A stretch of 64,000 nt of DNA. Origin: Quadrisphaera granulorum. Its GTDB lineage: Bacteria; Actinomycetota; Actinomycetes; Actinomycetales; Quadrisphaeraceae. The notes below the pieces were generated by a model. That model ran no database searches. It was not told the DNA's origin and saw only the letters and a program-made list of their open reading frames with translations. This document shows, in pieces, positions 19,391 to 29,706 of the stretch. How positions within the stretch are numbered: position 1 is the first letter of the stretch; each line of letters begins with the position of its first letter. A program made the translations under genes and the position numbers. The stretch spans positions 1-64,000 of the forward strand of contig NZ_QGDQ01000006.1 of the NCBI RefSeq assembly GCF_003149145.1, written 5' to 3'.

Positions 19391-20178
19391 AGCTCGGGCC
19401 GCCGGTCCAGCCACAGATCGGACAGGCCACTGACGACCTTGTCGCGAGAGGCCTCAGGGTCGATGTCGGCCCATGCCGCGCTCCGCCCCTGCCCCGCGGC
19501 CGCCAGCAGCTGCCCACCGGCGGACAGGACGCAACTGCCGCCCGTCCAGCCCGGGCCGCTGCGGTCGGCGCAGACCACCGCCACCCGGTCCAGACGGGCC
19601 GTGGCCGCCGCCACGAGCTGGCCGTCCGGTCCACCGCCCTCACCGGGCTGGGCATCGGGCCACGCCACGGGCACCGCCAGCACGTCAGCGCCGCCGAGCG
19701 CCGCGGTGCGGGTCCACTCGGGGAAGCGCAGGTCGTAGTTGATGACGACGCCGACCCGCCCGTGCAGCGTCTCCACCACCGGTGGCGCCGCGGAGCCCGC
19801 CGCGAACACAAGGCGCTCGCGGTCCCATAGGTGCGCGCACCGGTACACGGCCCGCACGCCGGTCGCGTCGACGACGGCGGCACTGTTGTAGAGCTGCCCG
19901 TCGTCGCCGGCCTCGCAGAACCCGCCGACCACCACCGCGCCGTGCCGCGCGGTGCACGCAGCGGCCCACGCCGCGAAGACGCCGTGCCCGGGGGCGATGG
20001 CCACCGCGCGCGCTGCCTCGGGGTCGGACAGGACACCGCCGGTGGTCACCAGCGCAGGTAGGACCACCAGGTCAGCGCCCTCGGAGATGGCCTCGCGGAC
20101 CGCGTCACCCGTCAGCTCCGCGGTGGCCGCGAGGTCGTCGGGGACGGGGGCCAGCTGGCACGCGGCGATCCTCGTCAC
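19360..20178 (-). CDS. Nitrilase/CN-hydrolase superfamily protein lacking the catalytic triad
   Basis: 272 residues with the whole nitrilase fold recognisable: N-terminal RIAACQLAPVPDD, then GADLVVLP, the VYR-AHLWDRE block and the YDLRFPEW block. The Glu-Lys-Cys triad is missing: Ala42 stands in VVLPALVTTGG where LPE is expected, Cys114 in YRCAHLWD where YRK is expected, and Asn147 in VVINYDLRFPE where ICYD is expected. All three codons are read directly (GCG, TGC, AAC). The frame is intact and the surroundings conserved, so this looks like a retained non-hydrolytic member rather than a decayed gene. Its closest kin would be omega-amidase or NLP-type proteins. Confidence 0.88.
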   Translation of the reverse strand: MTRIAACQLAPVPDDLAATAELTGDAVREAISEGADLVVLPALVTTGGVLSDPEAARAVAIAPGHGVFAAWAAACTARHGAVVVGGFCEAGDDGQLYNSAAVVDATGVRAVYRCAHLWDRERLVFAAGSAAPPVVETLHGRVGVVINYDLRFPEWTRTAALGGADVLAVPVAWPDAQPGEGGGPDGQLVAAATARLDRVAVVCADRSGPGWTGGSCVLSAGGQLLAAAGQGRSAAWADIDPEASRDKVVSGLSDLWLDRRPELYDRVTAPRS

Positions 20179-20336
20179 GCCACCATCCTGCCCGGCGCAG
20201 GTGCCGCCGGCCCCGGGAGCCCGTCAGAAGCGCGTCACAGGCGGGTCAGCAGCCGATCAGCCGGCGGTCAGCGCGAGATCACCGGCCTGGTCAACGGCGG
20301 AGTCACTGGCTTTGTCTGCGGGCGATCAGCAGATGA

Positions 20337-20567
20337 TCAACGAGGGGGAGCGGCGACAGCAGCCGGCTGCTCGCGCTCGGTCTGCGCCGGCACGGTCGCG
20401 CGCAGGGAGCGGTAGCGGGAGGGGCACTCCGGTGAACCGGCCGGGGGGTGGGGGTCGGCGACGACGCGCTCCACGTGCCAGCACCGCAGGCACCTCATCG
20501 CGACGACTCCCGCTGGGTCCACGCCCACCAGCTCGAAGCCCTGGCCTCCGCACGCATCGCACGTCAC
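20337..20567 (-). CDS. Small CxxC zinc-ribbon-like protein
   Basis: 76 residues from GTG 20567, with GGAGG 9 bp upstream. Two cysteine pairs, CDACGGQGF at residues 3-11 and MRCLRCW near 24-30, resemble a mini zinc ribbon. The rest is Pro/Arg-rich and likely disordered. Function unknown; small zinc proteins of this kind are common in actinomycetes. The 158 bp between its end and the nitrilase-like gene contain loosely repeated GATCA motifs but no clear signal. Confidence 0.6.
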   Translation of the reverse strand: MTCDACGGQGFELVGVDPAGVVAMRCLRCWHVERVVADPHPPAGSPECPSRYRSLRATVPAQTEREQPAAVAAPPR

Positions 20568-20932
20568 GGCAGGTCACCTCCCCGTTCAGCCGGACATCCT
20601 CTCCATCGAGGATCGGCAGGCGCTCACTGTGCCCTTGAACGCATCCCTCGGTTGGCCGAACACGCCAGAACACGCGGGCCGTCTACCGCAGGGGACACGG
20701 CCCGGGAGCCGTCGGCAGCGCCAGCGACCGTCCCCGCCGGTCCCCAGAGTCCCCGCTCTGCGGCCAGATCGTCCGTGATCGTCACGGTTCGAGGGGATTC
20801 GGTGACGGCCCGTCGTCGTACGCCTCTGACGACGGGTCTCGGCGTTCCAGCCCGCGGCGAGTCCCATCAGGCCAGACTCAGGTCTGGGGCCGCTGTGGCG
20901 GACGAGGTTCTTCGTGACGGAAGGGCAGTGGC
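20568..20932. other. Gene-poor spacer, nothing clear
   Basis: 365 bp between the small Cys-protein gene and the exonuclease-like gene. No convincing reading frame, hairpin or promoter was found, apart from the ribosome-site region next to the Cys-protein start. Open frames on the minus strand here have no recognisable content. Confidence 0.5.
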
Positions 20933-22678
20933 ATGGGCGTGCTGGACCGGCTGATGAGGCGCGCTGACGGTGCGCGCCGCTTCTCGCTCACCGCTGGCTC
21001 CTGCGCGAGCGGCGCAGCTCCCGCGGGGGTAGCGGTCATGCCGACCGCCCTGCGCGGCGGTGAGCCGGACGCCCTCCGCACCGCCGACGTCGCCGGGCGC
21101 GCCATCACCGAGCCGCTGTCCGTCGTGGCCGAGGTCGCGGCTCGCGCCGCGGGCGTCGTTCCCGACGTCCTGCCCCTCAGCGCGACGCCCGTGACAGGCT
21201 TCGACGCCGCCACCGGTGACGAGGCCTCTCGAAACTGGGGCTACGCCGTCCTCGACATCGTCACCAGCGGCCCCTCCCCGGAGCGTGACCGGTTGCTGGA
21301 GATCGCCGTCGTCCAGCTCGACGCCGACGGCGCCGTCGTCGGTGAGTGGACCTCCCTGGTGCGCCCCTCCGTGGTGCCCGTGCCCGACCCCGCGGCCGAT
21401 CTCGCTGCATCTGACACCGCCGCATCCGACGCCACGGGCCCCCTCGCGAGCCTCCGGGCGAACCTCGACGTGGGTGAGCTCGCCGCCGTCGTCGGCGTCT
21501 CGCGGGAGGAGCTGGTGACGGCTCCGACGTTCGCCGACGTCGCCGGGGAACTCGTCGAGGCGCTCGCGGGCCGCGTGCTCGTCGCCCACGGTGCCGCCGC
21601 CGACCTGGCCCACCTGCGCGCCGAGCTGGCCGCCACGGGTGTGGCGCTGCCGATGGCTCCCGTGCTGTGCACCCTCGAGGCGAGCTGGCGGCACCTGCCC
21701 GGTCTGCACCGACGCCGTCTCGTCGACTGCTGCCGTGCCGCCGGGGTTGCCCTCGACGGCGTGCCGACTGCCCTCACCGACGCCCGCGCCGCCGCTGGAC
21801 TGCTCCAGCGATACCTCGCCCGTGCCGGCGAGAGCTGCGAGGGGCAGGCTGCGGTGGTCGCCCGCGCGGCCAACACCCCGTGGCCACAGGTCGAGGTTCC
21901 GCCGATGAGCTGCGCCGTCGCGCGCACCGACGCGCAGCCGTCGCTGGTCGCGCAGCCGGGTCGTCTCGCCGTGGCGCTGGAGTCGCTGGCGCTCGACGGG
22001 CCCGACCTGCCCCTTCCGGCCGTCGCCGCGCACGTCGAGCTGCTCGCCGAAGCACTCGCTGCAGGTCCCCTCGACGACGACGACGCCCGCACCCTCGCCC
22101 TGCTGGCCGACGCCGCCAACCTCACCCGCGCCCAGGTCCGCGCCGCCTCCCGCGGCGTGGTGCTCGCGCTGGCCGGGGCGGTCGGCCGCGAGCCGGATGC
22201 CGGCGACGCAGAGCGCGAGGAGCTGCTCACCGCCGCGCGGGTGCTCGGGGTGGACGTCGACGACGTCCTCGCGACGCTCACCGCCGCGGCCGTGGCCACC
22301 GGGTCGATCCCGCGGGTGGCCGTCGGTGTGCCCGGCCCGATGACGCAGGCGCTGGCGGCGGTGCGCGTGCCCGTGCCGCGGACCGAGCGCACCCCGCAGG
22401 ACGTGGCCGAGTCGGTCATCGGTGAGCCGGCCGCCGGTGAGCTGGCCGCTGACGACGCGCTCGCCACCCCGCTCGACCTGCACGAGCCGTCGGTCCGCGC
22501 TGCTGTCCGCGCCTGGGCACGCGAGCGTGGCCTGGAGATCAGCCCGCGCGGCAAGCTGCCGCGCGCCGTCGTCGAGGCCTACGAGGCCCAGCGCACGACC
22601 CCACCGACAGCCCGGCCAACAACCCAGCCAGCACTCCAGCCAGAGCCGCTGGCCGCAGGGCTGGTCAGCTCCCGCTGA
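20933..22678 (+). CDS. Degenerate DnaQ-like exonuclease fused to an Lsr2-type DNA-binding domain
   Basis: 581 residues. Residues about 102-295 follow the DnaQ/RNase T exonuclease pattern: YAVLDIVTSG (motif I), VLVAHGAAADLAHL (motif II, Asp224) and TALTDARAAAGLL (motif III, Asp283). Motif I has Val110 where the metal-binding Glu of DxE is needed, and motif III has Pro278 where His is usual, so catalysis is doubtful. Residues about 522-556 (VRAAVRAWARERGLEISPRG, then KLPRAVVEAYEA) match the C-terminal AT-hook-like domain of Lsr2. The middle 220 residues are helical and unassigned. It may bind DNA ends or AT-rich DNA without cutting. Confidence 0.8.
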   Translation: MGVLDRLMRRADGARRFSLTAGSCASGAAPAGVAVMPTALRGGEPDALRTADVAGRAITEPLSVVAEVAARAAGVVPDVLPLSATPVTGFDAATGDEASRNWGYAVLDIVTSGPSPERDRLLEIAVVQLDADGAVVGEWTSLVRPSVVPVPDPAADLAASDTAASDATGPLASLRANLDVGELAAVVGVSREELVTAPTFADVAGELVEALAGRVLVAHGAAADLAHLRAELAATGVALPMAPVLCTLEASWRHLPGLHRRRLVDCCRAAGVALDGVPTALTDARAAAGLLQRYLARAGESCEGQAAVVARAANTPWPQVEVPPMSCAVARTDAQPSLVAQPGRLAVALESLALDGPDLPLPAVAAHVELLAEALAAGPLDDDDARTLALLADAANLTRAQVRAASRGVVLALAGAVGREPDAGDAEREELLTAARVLGVDVDDVLATLTAAAVATGSIPRVAVGVPGPMTQALAAVRVPVPRTERTPQDVAESVIGEPAAGELAADDALATPLDLHEPSVRAAVRAWARERGLEISPRGKLPRAVVEAYEAQRTTPPTARPTTQPALQPEPLAAGLVSSR

Positions 22679-22730
22679 CATCGCCGGGCACCATCGCCGC
22701 GTGTGAGGGTGCTGGTGTGAGGGTTGTGAC

Positions 22731-23504
22731 GTGAGAGTGCTGGGCGCCGACGTCTGGGACGGGCGCTGGGTCGGCGTCGTCCTCGACGACACTCACACCA
22801 CTCACCACAACGGCACACGCGGCATCTCCGTGCAGGCGCACACCGCCGCCGACGTCCGCACGCTCGTGACGATCGCGCAGCGGGGCGGGCCCCTCGCCGT
22901 CGTCGGGCTCGACATCCCCATCGGCTTGGCCGAGCGCGGTCATCGCCTCGCCGACCTGGCGGCTCGCGCGGCGCTGGGCGCGCGGCGGTCGTCGGTGTTC
23001 CTCACACCCGTGCGCGCTGCGCTGGAGGCTGGCTCGCACGCTGGAGCGGTCGCCATCTCCCGCCGAGCGACCGGCGCCGGAGTGAGCATCCAGGCCTACG
23101 GGTTGCGGGCGAAGATCCTCGAGGTCGACGCCTGGGTCCGCGACACCGCCGGTGCAGGTGCGGATGGTCGGCCGCGCGTCGTCGAGGTGCATCCGGAGGT
23201 CGCGTTCGGTGTGATGGCGGCGATGGAGGCGGGAGTCGAGGCAGGAGACGCGCGAGGGTGTCTGCCGCTGCCGGACCGCAAGAAGAGCTGGGCGGGCGCC
23301 GCGCGGCGCAGGTCGCTGTTGGCGGCGCACGACGTCGTCGTCCCCGATGACCTCGGGGAGGCCGGACGTGCTGCTGTGGACGACGTGCTCGACGCCGCCG
23401 CCGTGGCGTGGGTCGCCCGGCGCGTGGCGCAGGGCGTGGCCCGCTCGTGGCCGGACCCGCCGGAGATCACTCCCGATGGCTGGCCGGCCGCCATCTGGTC
23501 CTGA
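22731..23504 (+). CDS. DUF429 domain protein
   Basis: 257 residues from GTG 22731. The pattern fits DUF429, a predicted RNase H-like family: GADVWDGRWVGVVLD at the start, VVGLDIPIGLAE, RRSSVFLTPVRAAL, VVEVHPEVAFGVM and a late DDVLDAAAVAWVA. The conserved Asp/Glu/His positions expected for a nuclease-like site are present, but activity for this family is not established. It starts about 50 bp after the exonuclease-like gene on the same strand and may share its transcript. Confidence 0.8.
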   Translation: MRVLGADVWDGRWVGVVLDDTHTTHHNGTRGISVQAHTAADVRTLVTIAQRGGPLAVVGLDIPIGLAERGHRLADLAARAALGARRSSVFLTPVRAALEAGSHAGAVAISRRATGAGVSIQAYGLRAKILEVDAWVRDTAGAGADGRPRVVEVHPEVAFGVMAAMEAGVEAGDARGCLPLPDRKKSWAGAARRRSLLAAHDVVVPDDLGEAGRAAVDDVLDAAAVAWVARRVAQGVARSWPDPPEITPDGWPAAIWS

Positions 23505-23518
23505 CGCTCCGACCGAGA

Positions 23519-23968
23519 TCATGCGCTGGATGCAGGGAGGACCTTCCGGCACAGCTCACGGAGCGCGGCGAGTTCGTCGTCGTCGAGGTGCTCCCCGAGC
23601 GCGTCGGCGATGGCGGCCGCGTGCCGGCGCCCCACCTCCCGCTGCACCGCTCGCCCCGCGTCGGTGAGGACGAGGACGACGCCGCGCCGATCGGCCGGGT
23701 CCGGCTCGCGCTGCAGCAGCCCCTGCGCGACGAGCCTGTCGACGAGTCGACTGAGCGACGGCTGCGGTAGCAGCACCGCGTCGGCGAGCGCGCCGAGCCG
23801 GGCGCGCCCGCCGACGCTGGTGGTGAGGGTGTAGAGGACGTCGTACTCGCGCAGGCCGACACCGTGCTCGGGTGCCCACACGTCCTGCTCGGCGAAGCGG
23901 CGCACCAGCGAGGCTTGGGTGCGGAAGAGTGCCTCCCAGGCCTCGACGGCGAGCTTGGTGCTGGTCAC
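23519..23968 (-). CDS. MarR-family transcriptional regulator
   Basis: 149 residues from GTG 23968. The winged helix reads YDVLYTLTTSVGGRARLGAL, LPQPSLSRLVDRLVAQGLL, DPADRRGVVLVLTDAGR, a textbook MarR. It overlaps the end of the luciferase-like monooxygenase gene by 4 bp (GTGA), so both are one operon. A strong palindrome before that operon is the likely site of autoregulation. Confidence 0.93.
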   Translation of the reverse strand: MTSTKLAVEAWEALFRTQASLVRRFAEQDVWAPEHGVGLREYDVLYTLTTSVGGRARLGALADAVLLPQPSLSRLVDRLVAQGLLQREPDPADRRGVVLVLTDAGRAVQREVGRRHAAAIADALGEHLDDDELAALRELCRKVLPASSA

Positions 23969-25101
23969 GCCCGCTGCTGCTGAGCCTGCGTGGTCTGCTG
24001 CGTCGTCTGCTGCGCGGCCTTCTGCGCGCGGGCGGCCACCCGGCTGGCGTGGCTCGGCGGGTCGCTCGGCACCCCGGCGGGACGCCGAGCCTCCATCTCC
24101 GCGCGCAGCGCTGGCACGACCTCCTCCGCGAGCAGGTCGATCTGCTCCAGCACCGTCTTCAGGGGCAGGCCCGCGTGGTCGATGAGGAACAGCTGACGCT
24201 GGTAGTCACCGAAGAACTCCTGGAACGTCAGCGTCTTCTCGACCACCTGCTCCGGCGTGCCCACCGTGAGCGGCGTCTGGCGCGTGAACTCCTCCAGGCT
24301 CGGGCCGCCGCCGTACACCGGTGCCTTGTCGAAGTACGGGCGGAAGTCCCGCACCGCATCCTGGGACCGCTTGCGCATGAACGCCTGCCCGCCGAGCCCG
24401 ACGATCGCCGTGCTGCCCGGACCGTTGCCGTGGTGCTCCCACCGCTGGCGGTACAGGTCGATGAGGCGGATGTAGTGCTCCTTCGGCCAGAAGATGTTGT
24501 TGGCGAAGTAGCCGTCACCGAAGTACGCGGCGATCTCGGCAACCTCCGGCGTGCGGATCGAGCCGTGCCAGACGAACGGCGCGACGCCGTCCATCGGCCG
24601 CGGGGTGGCGGTGAACTGGTGCAGCGGGCTGCGGAACTGACCCTGCCAGTCGACGGGGGAGTCCTCGTCCCACAGGCGGCGCAGCAGCTGGTAGTTCTCC
24701 ACCGTGAGCTGCACCGACGCGCGCGGGTCCTTGCCGAACGCGGAGTAGCCGGCCATGGAGTTGCCGCGGCCGAACATGACGTCGGCGCGGTCGTCGGAGA
24801 GCACCTGCAGGGTGGCGTAGTCCTCGGCGAGCTTCACCGGGTCGTTGGTGGTGATGTGCGCGATGGACGTCGAGAGGCGCAGCCGCGAGGTCCGGCCCGC
24901 GATGTAACCGAGCACCGTGGTGGGGCTGGACGTGACGAACCCGGTCTCGTGGTGCTCGCCGAGGGCGAAGACGTCCAGGCCGGCGGCCTCGGCGTGCTGG
25001 GCGATGGTGACGAGGGAGCGCAGGCGCTCGACGTCGTCCGGGACATGACCGGTGTGGACGTCGGGGGTCTGGTCCGCGACGGTGAACACGCCGAACTGCA
25101 C
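23965..25101 (-). CDS. Luciferase-like (LLM) flavin-dependent monooxygenase
   Basis: 378 residues from GTG 25101, with AGGAGG 6 bp upstream. The TIM-barrel landmarks are present: AEAAGLDVFALGEHH, TSPTTVLGYIAG-like strands, LAEDYATLQVLSDDRADVMF, GRGNS. It should use reduced FMN to oxidise an organic substrate, or F420 in some relatives; the substrate is unknown. The C-terminus ends in a Gln/Thr-rich tail (QQTTQQTTQAQQQ) that is not part of the fold. Co-transcribed with MarR. Confidence 0.92.
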   Translation of the reverse strand: MQFGVFTVADQTPDVHTGHVPDDVERLRSLVTIAQHAEAAGLDVFALGEHHETGFVTSSPTTVLGYIAGRTSRLRLSTSIAHITTNDPVKLAEDYATLQVLSDDRADVMFGRGNSMAGYSAFGKDPRASVQLTVENYQLLRRLWDEDSPVDWQGQFRSPLHQFTATPRPMDGVAPFVWHGSIRTPEVAEIAAYFGDGYFANNIFWPKEHYIRLIDLYRQRWEHHGNGPGSTAIVGLGGQAFMRKRSQDAVRDFRPYFDKAPVYGGGPSLEEFTRQTPLTVGTPEQVVEKTLTFQEFFGDYQRQLFLIDHAGLPLKTVLEQIDLLAEEVVPALRAEMEARRPAGVPSDPPSHASRVAARAQKAAQQTTQQTTQAQQQRA

Positions 25102-25150
25102 GGTGCGCCTCCTGGGCTTCTCGCTGGGCGGCTGGGACGAACCGCTCCGC

Positions 25151-25176
25151 CAAGTCTATGCATGTGCATGGACTTG
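25151..25176 (-). promoter_or_regulatory. Palindromic MarR operator candidate
   Basis: A 26-bp palindrome with one mismatched pair: left arm CAAGTCTATGCA, centre TG, right arm TGCATGGACTTG. It lies 50 bp upstream of the monooxygenase start, where a promoter should be. Length and symmetry fit a MarR dimer site. Assignment to the co-encoded MarR is inferred. Confidence 0.75.
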
Positions 25177-25251
25177 GGGCTCAACCGCCCGGCGTGCCGC
25201 GGTGTTCCCGCGCCCGTCGGGGCTCCTCCGTGGTCGCAGCAGTGACGGCAG

Positions 25252-25414
25252 ACGTGCAGAACTCCCGTGGCGAGGGTGCTGAGCGGCGTGTCGCCTACTT
25301 CTGCACGTTCGTCGTCACCACCGCTGGACGCGTTCCGGGGTGCCGGCGTCCCGCCGGGCATGCAGAAGTGCTGTCGGCGCCACTTCCCACGGTGTCGCGC
25401 CCGAGTTCTGCATG
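25252..25414. repeat. Two inverted repeats built on TGCAGAA
   Basis: ACGTGCAGAA (25252-25261) pairs with TTCTGCACGT (25299-25308), and CATGCAGAA (25359-25367) with TTCTGCATG (25406-25414). The same GTGCAGAA core occurs in the hairpin near 27256. They occupy the spacer between the divergent monooxygenase operon and the next plus-strand gene. Confidence 0.6.
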
Positions 25415-25452
25415 TTTGGCGGGCCGGGTGGTGGGCGTGCGACGCTCCGGAC

Positions 25453-26013
25453 GTGAACGAGGCGTGGGACGACGACGGCGGCGGCTTCTCCAAGCACGTG
25501 GACGTGGTCTTCGACACGCACGCCGGTCCCGCCGTCGCGCACGGACCGCAGGCCGAGCCTGACTCACCACCGCTGCGCGCAGCCTCCCTCGCCGCCGTCC
25601 ACGCGCTGGTCGCGATGGCGGCAGCCGACGGCATCGCTGTCGAACTGGAGATGCCGGCCACCCGCGAGCGCGGCTGGCCGGCGTCCTGGCCGCTGCCGCC
25701 GGCGTGGTTCCGCGTCATCGGCGAAGGGGACGCGGGCCTGTTCGGCAGCGACGGCAGCGAGAGTGCCGCCGAGGAAGCAGCGCGTGTCGCCGAGGAAGCA
25801 GCGCGTGTCGCCGACACCGCTCATGGGGAGGTGGTCGAGTCGCTGTGGCCACACCGGCCGACCAACTGGCCTCCGTGCCCGGAGCACCCGACCACGCACC
25901 CGCTGCAGCTGACCCCCGGCGACGACGCCGACCCGCGCCCGCTCTGGACCTGCCCGAGCACGGGCGACGTCATCGGCCCGCTCGGCCCTGGGGAGATCCA
26001 TGCCACTCCCTGA
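25453..26013 (+). CDS. Hypothetical protein with an EEAARVA tandem repeat
   Basis: 186 residues from GTG 25453. Acidic overall, rich in Pro and Trp near the end (WPHRPTNWPPCPEHP, then WTCPSTGDVIGPLG). The C-terminal CPEHP...WTCP pattern could form a small metal site, but only weakly. Residues about 106-119 hold two exact copies of EEAARVA, encoded by a 21-bp tandem duplication at about 25770-25811, so length may vary between strains. No family recognised. Confidence 0.6.
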   Translation: MNEAWDDDGGGFSKHVDVVFDTHAGPAVAHGPQAEPDSPPLRAASLAAVHALVAMAAADGIAVELEMPATRERGWPASWPLPPAWFRVIGEGDAGLFGSDGSESAAEEAARVAEEAARVADTAHGEVVESLWPHRPTNWPPCPEHPTTHPLQLTPGDDADPRPLWTCPSTGDVIGPLGPGEIHATP

Positions 26014-26014
26014 C

Positions 26015-26073
26015 TGGCACGGGGTGGCCCTGTGCCAGTCCTAGGCGCAGTGTCACGGGGCCACCCCGTGCCA
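26015..26073 (+). terminator. Long perfect hairpin after the hypothetical gene
   Basis: Arms TGGCACGGGGTGGCCC (26015-26030) and GGGCCACCCCGTGCCA (26058-26073) match over all 16 bp, with a 27-nt loop. It starts 1 bp after a stop codon, so it is a likely terminator; it also resembles other long intergenic palindromes in the window. No T-run. Confidence 0.7.
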
Positions 26074-26149
26074 TTCAAGGAGGGGGGCGGCCACTTCAGA
26101 ACGGGAGAGCGTGCTCGCACGCGGTACACGCCTGTGGTGGGGTGGCGGC

Positions 26150-27217
26150 ATGGAGGTCGTCGAGGTCCACCCGAGCGTCGAGCAGTACGCCTACACGTTC
26201 GGCGGCGCTGCGCCGCTGCGCTCCGTGCGCCCCGGGCAGGCGCTGCGCCTGTGGAGCGAGGACGCCTTCGGGGGGAGCCTGCGCACCACCGCCGACGTCA
26301 CCTCCAACACCCCGCCGGCGCCCGGCCTCAACCCGCAGACCGGTCCGTTCTTCGTCGAGGGCGCGAAACCCGGCGACGTCCTCGCGCTCCACCTCGTCGA
26401 TCTCGAGCCCGCCCGTGACACGGGTGTCTCCAGCCTCGTGCCGTTCTTCGGCGGCCTCACCGGTACCGACACCACCGCGCTGCTCACACCGTCCTTGCCG
26501 GAGCGGACGTGGATCTACCACCTCGACTCCGCCCGCCGCACGCTCGCCGTCGAGCTGACCGCGGGCGGCTCGCGCGAGGCCTTCAGCGTCGAGTTGCCGC
26601 TGGATCCGATGCTCGGCACCGTCGGCGTGGCGCCCGCCGCCGGTGAGGTCCGTACCTCGCTGGTACCGGGCGTGTTCGGCGGCAACCTCGACACCCCGCA
26701 GATGCGCGCCGGCACCACCTGCTACCTGCGCGTCAACGTCGAGGGCGCCCTGTTCAGCCTCGGCGACGGCCACTACCGCCAGGGCGAGGGCGAGACCTGC
26801 GGCACCGCCGTCGAGGGCGCCATGACCACCACGCTCGTCGTGGACCTCGTCAGCTCGGAGCAGCTGGCGTCGTCGTCGATGAGGACGACGACGGGAGCGC
26901 CCGCGTCCGCCCCGGCGACACCGCGCCTGGAGGACGACGACCACTGGATCACCGTCGGCACGGGCCGTCCGCTGGAGGACGCGTGGCGCGCCAGCCAGGT
27001 GGAGATGGTCCGCTGGCTGCGCGACCTGTTCGGACTAGACGACCTCGACGCCTACCAGCTGCTCAGCCAGGTGGGCCTGGCGCCGCTGGCCAACGTCGTC
27101 GACCCGGCCTACGCGGCGCTGGCCAAGGTGCCGAAGGCGCTGCTGCCCGCTCCCGCCGGCGGCGCGTTCGGCGGGGTGCACGCCCGCCTGCGCGCCGCGG
27201 CCAGCACCCTCCGCTGA
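26150..27217 (+). CDS. Acetamidase/formamidase family protein
   Basis: 355 residues from ATG 26150. The FmdA/AmdA pattern is clear: FVEGAKPGDVLALHLVDLEP, VPGVFGGNLDTPQM, LRVNVEGALFSLGDGHYRQG, GETCGTAVEGAM. It should hydrolyse formamide, acetamide or similar short amides to ammonia and acid in the cytoplasm. The last 110 residues (from about 245) are helical and less conserved. It stands alone, between two strong hairpins. Confidence 0.9.
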   Translation: MEVVEVHPSVEQYAYTFGGAAPLRSVRPGQALRLWSEDAFGGSLRTTADVTSNTPPAPGLNPQTGPFFVEGAKPGDVLALHLVDLEPARDTGVSSLVPFFGGLTGTDTTALLTPSLPERTWIYHLDSARRTLAVELTAGGSREAFSVELPLDPMLGTVGVAPAAGEVRTSLVPGVFGGNLDTPQMRAGTTCYLRVNVEGALFSLGDGHYRQGEGETCGTAVEGAMTTTLVVDLVSSEQLASSSMRTTTGAPASAPATPRLEDDDHWITVGTGRPLEDAWRASQVEMVRWLRDLFGLDDLDAYQLLSQVGLAPLANVVDPAYAALAKVPKALLPAPAGGAFGGVHARLRAAASTLR

Positions 27218-27226
27218 CCCCCGGCA

Positions 27227-27274
27227 CGATCAAGGAAGTTCAGCACAGCGGAGCGTGCAGAACTTCCTTGATCG
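27227..27274. terminator. Bidirectional hairpin between convergent genes
   Basis: Perfect 15-bp arms CGATCAAGGAAGTTC (27227-27241) and GAACTTCCTTGATCG (27260-27274) with an 18-nt loop lie between the ends of the acetamidase and phosphatase genes. Placement fits a two-way terminator. No T-run. Confidence 0.8.
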
Positions 27275-27293
27275 TCGCGGAGGGGGTGGGGGA

Positions 27294-27826
27294 TCAGGCG
27301 TGCTGGGCCAGCGCTTCCCGCACGTGCTCGACCACGCCGTCGGCGGCCGCCTCCATCTGCGCGAGGCACTCCTCGAAGTCGCTCATGTCGCCGTACCAGG
27401 GGTCGGCGACGTCGAGCCCGGCGCCCACCAGCCCCGATGCCGCCGGGTCGAACGAGCGCCACAGCGCCACCCGGTGCGACACCCCGGGCGCCAGCCGCTG
27501 CACGGCCCGCCGGTGCGCGGCGGTCATCGCGAGCACGAGGTCGCGCTCGTCGACCTGCCACGCCTCCACCTGCCGCGCGCGGTGCGCCTCGGGGGAGTCG
27601 TCAGCGGGCACGTCGTACCCGGCGTCGACCAGCACGCGGCGGGCGCGGCGGTCCATCGGGCGGCCCTCCTCCTCGTCGGAGATGCCGGTGGAGTCGACCT
27701 CGACCCGGCCGTCGAGCCCCGCCTCCGCGAGCCGGTGCCGCAGCACCACCTCCGCCATCGGGGAGCGGCAGATGTTGCCGGTGCAGACGGTCATGATCCG
27801 GTACGGGCGCTTCGGGAAGGACGAGC

Positions 27827-27830
<4 letters not shown>
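27294..27830 (-). CDS. Low-molecular-weight protein-tyrosine phosphatase
   Basis: 178 residues from GTG 27830. The P-loop CTGNICRS (Cys16, Arg22) sits at the N-terminus and the general-acid Asp in DVADPWYGD near residue 143. It should remove phosphate from protein tyrosine. Its start overlaps the end of the dihydroxyacetone kinase gene by 4 bp (GTGA), so both are expressed together; no functional reason is visible for the pairing. Confidence 0.93.
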
Positions 27831-29647
<1,817 letters not shown>

Positions 29648-29706
29648 GGCTCCGACGCTAGCGCCGCATGCGCGTTCGCGCGATCAGCGGTCTGCGGCAG
29701 GCAGAG

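Noticed and set aside
25252-25414. Attachment sites of a mobile element
   Set aside because: Inverted repeats are short, there is no integrase or transposase gene nearby, and no target-site duplication is seen.
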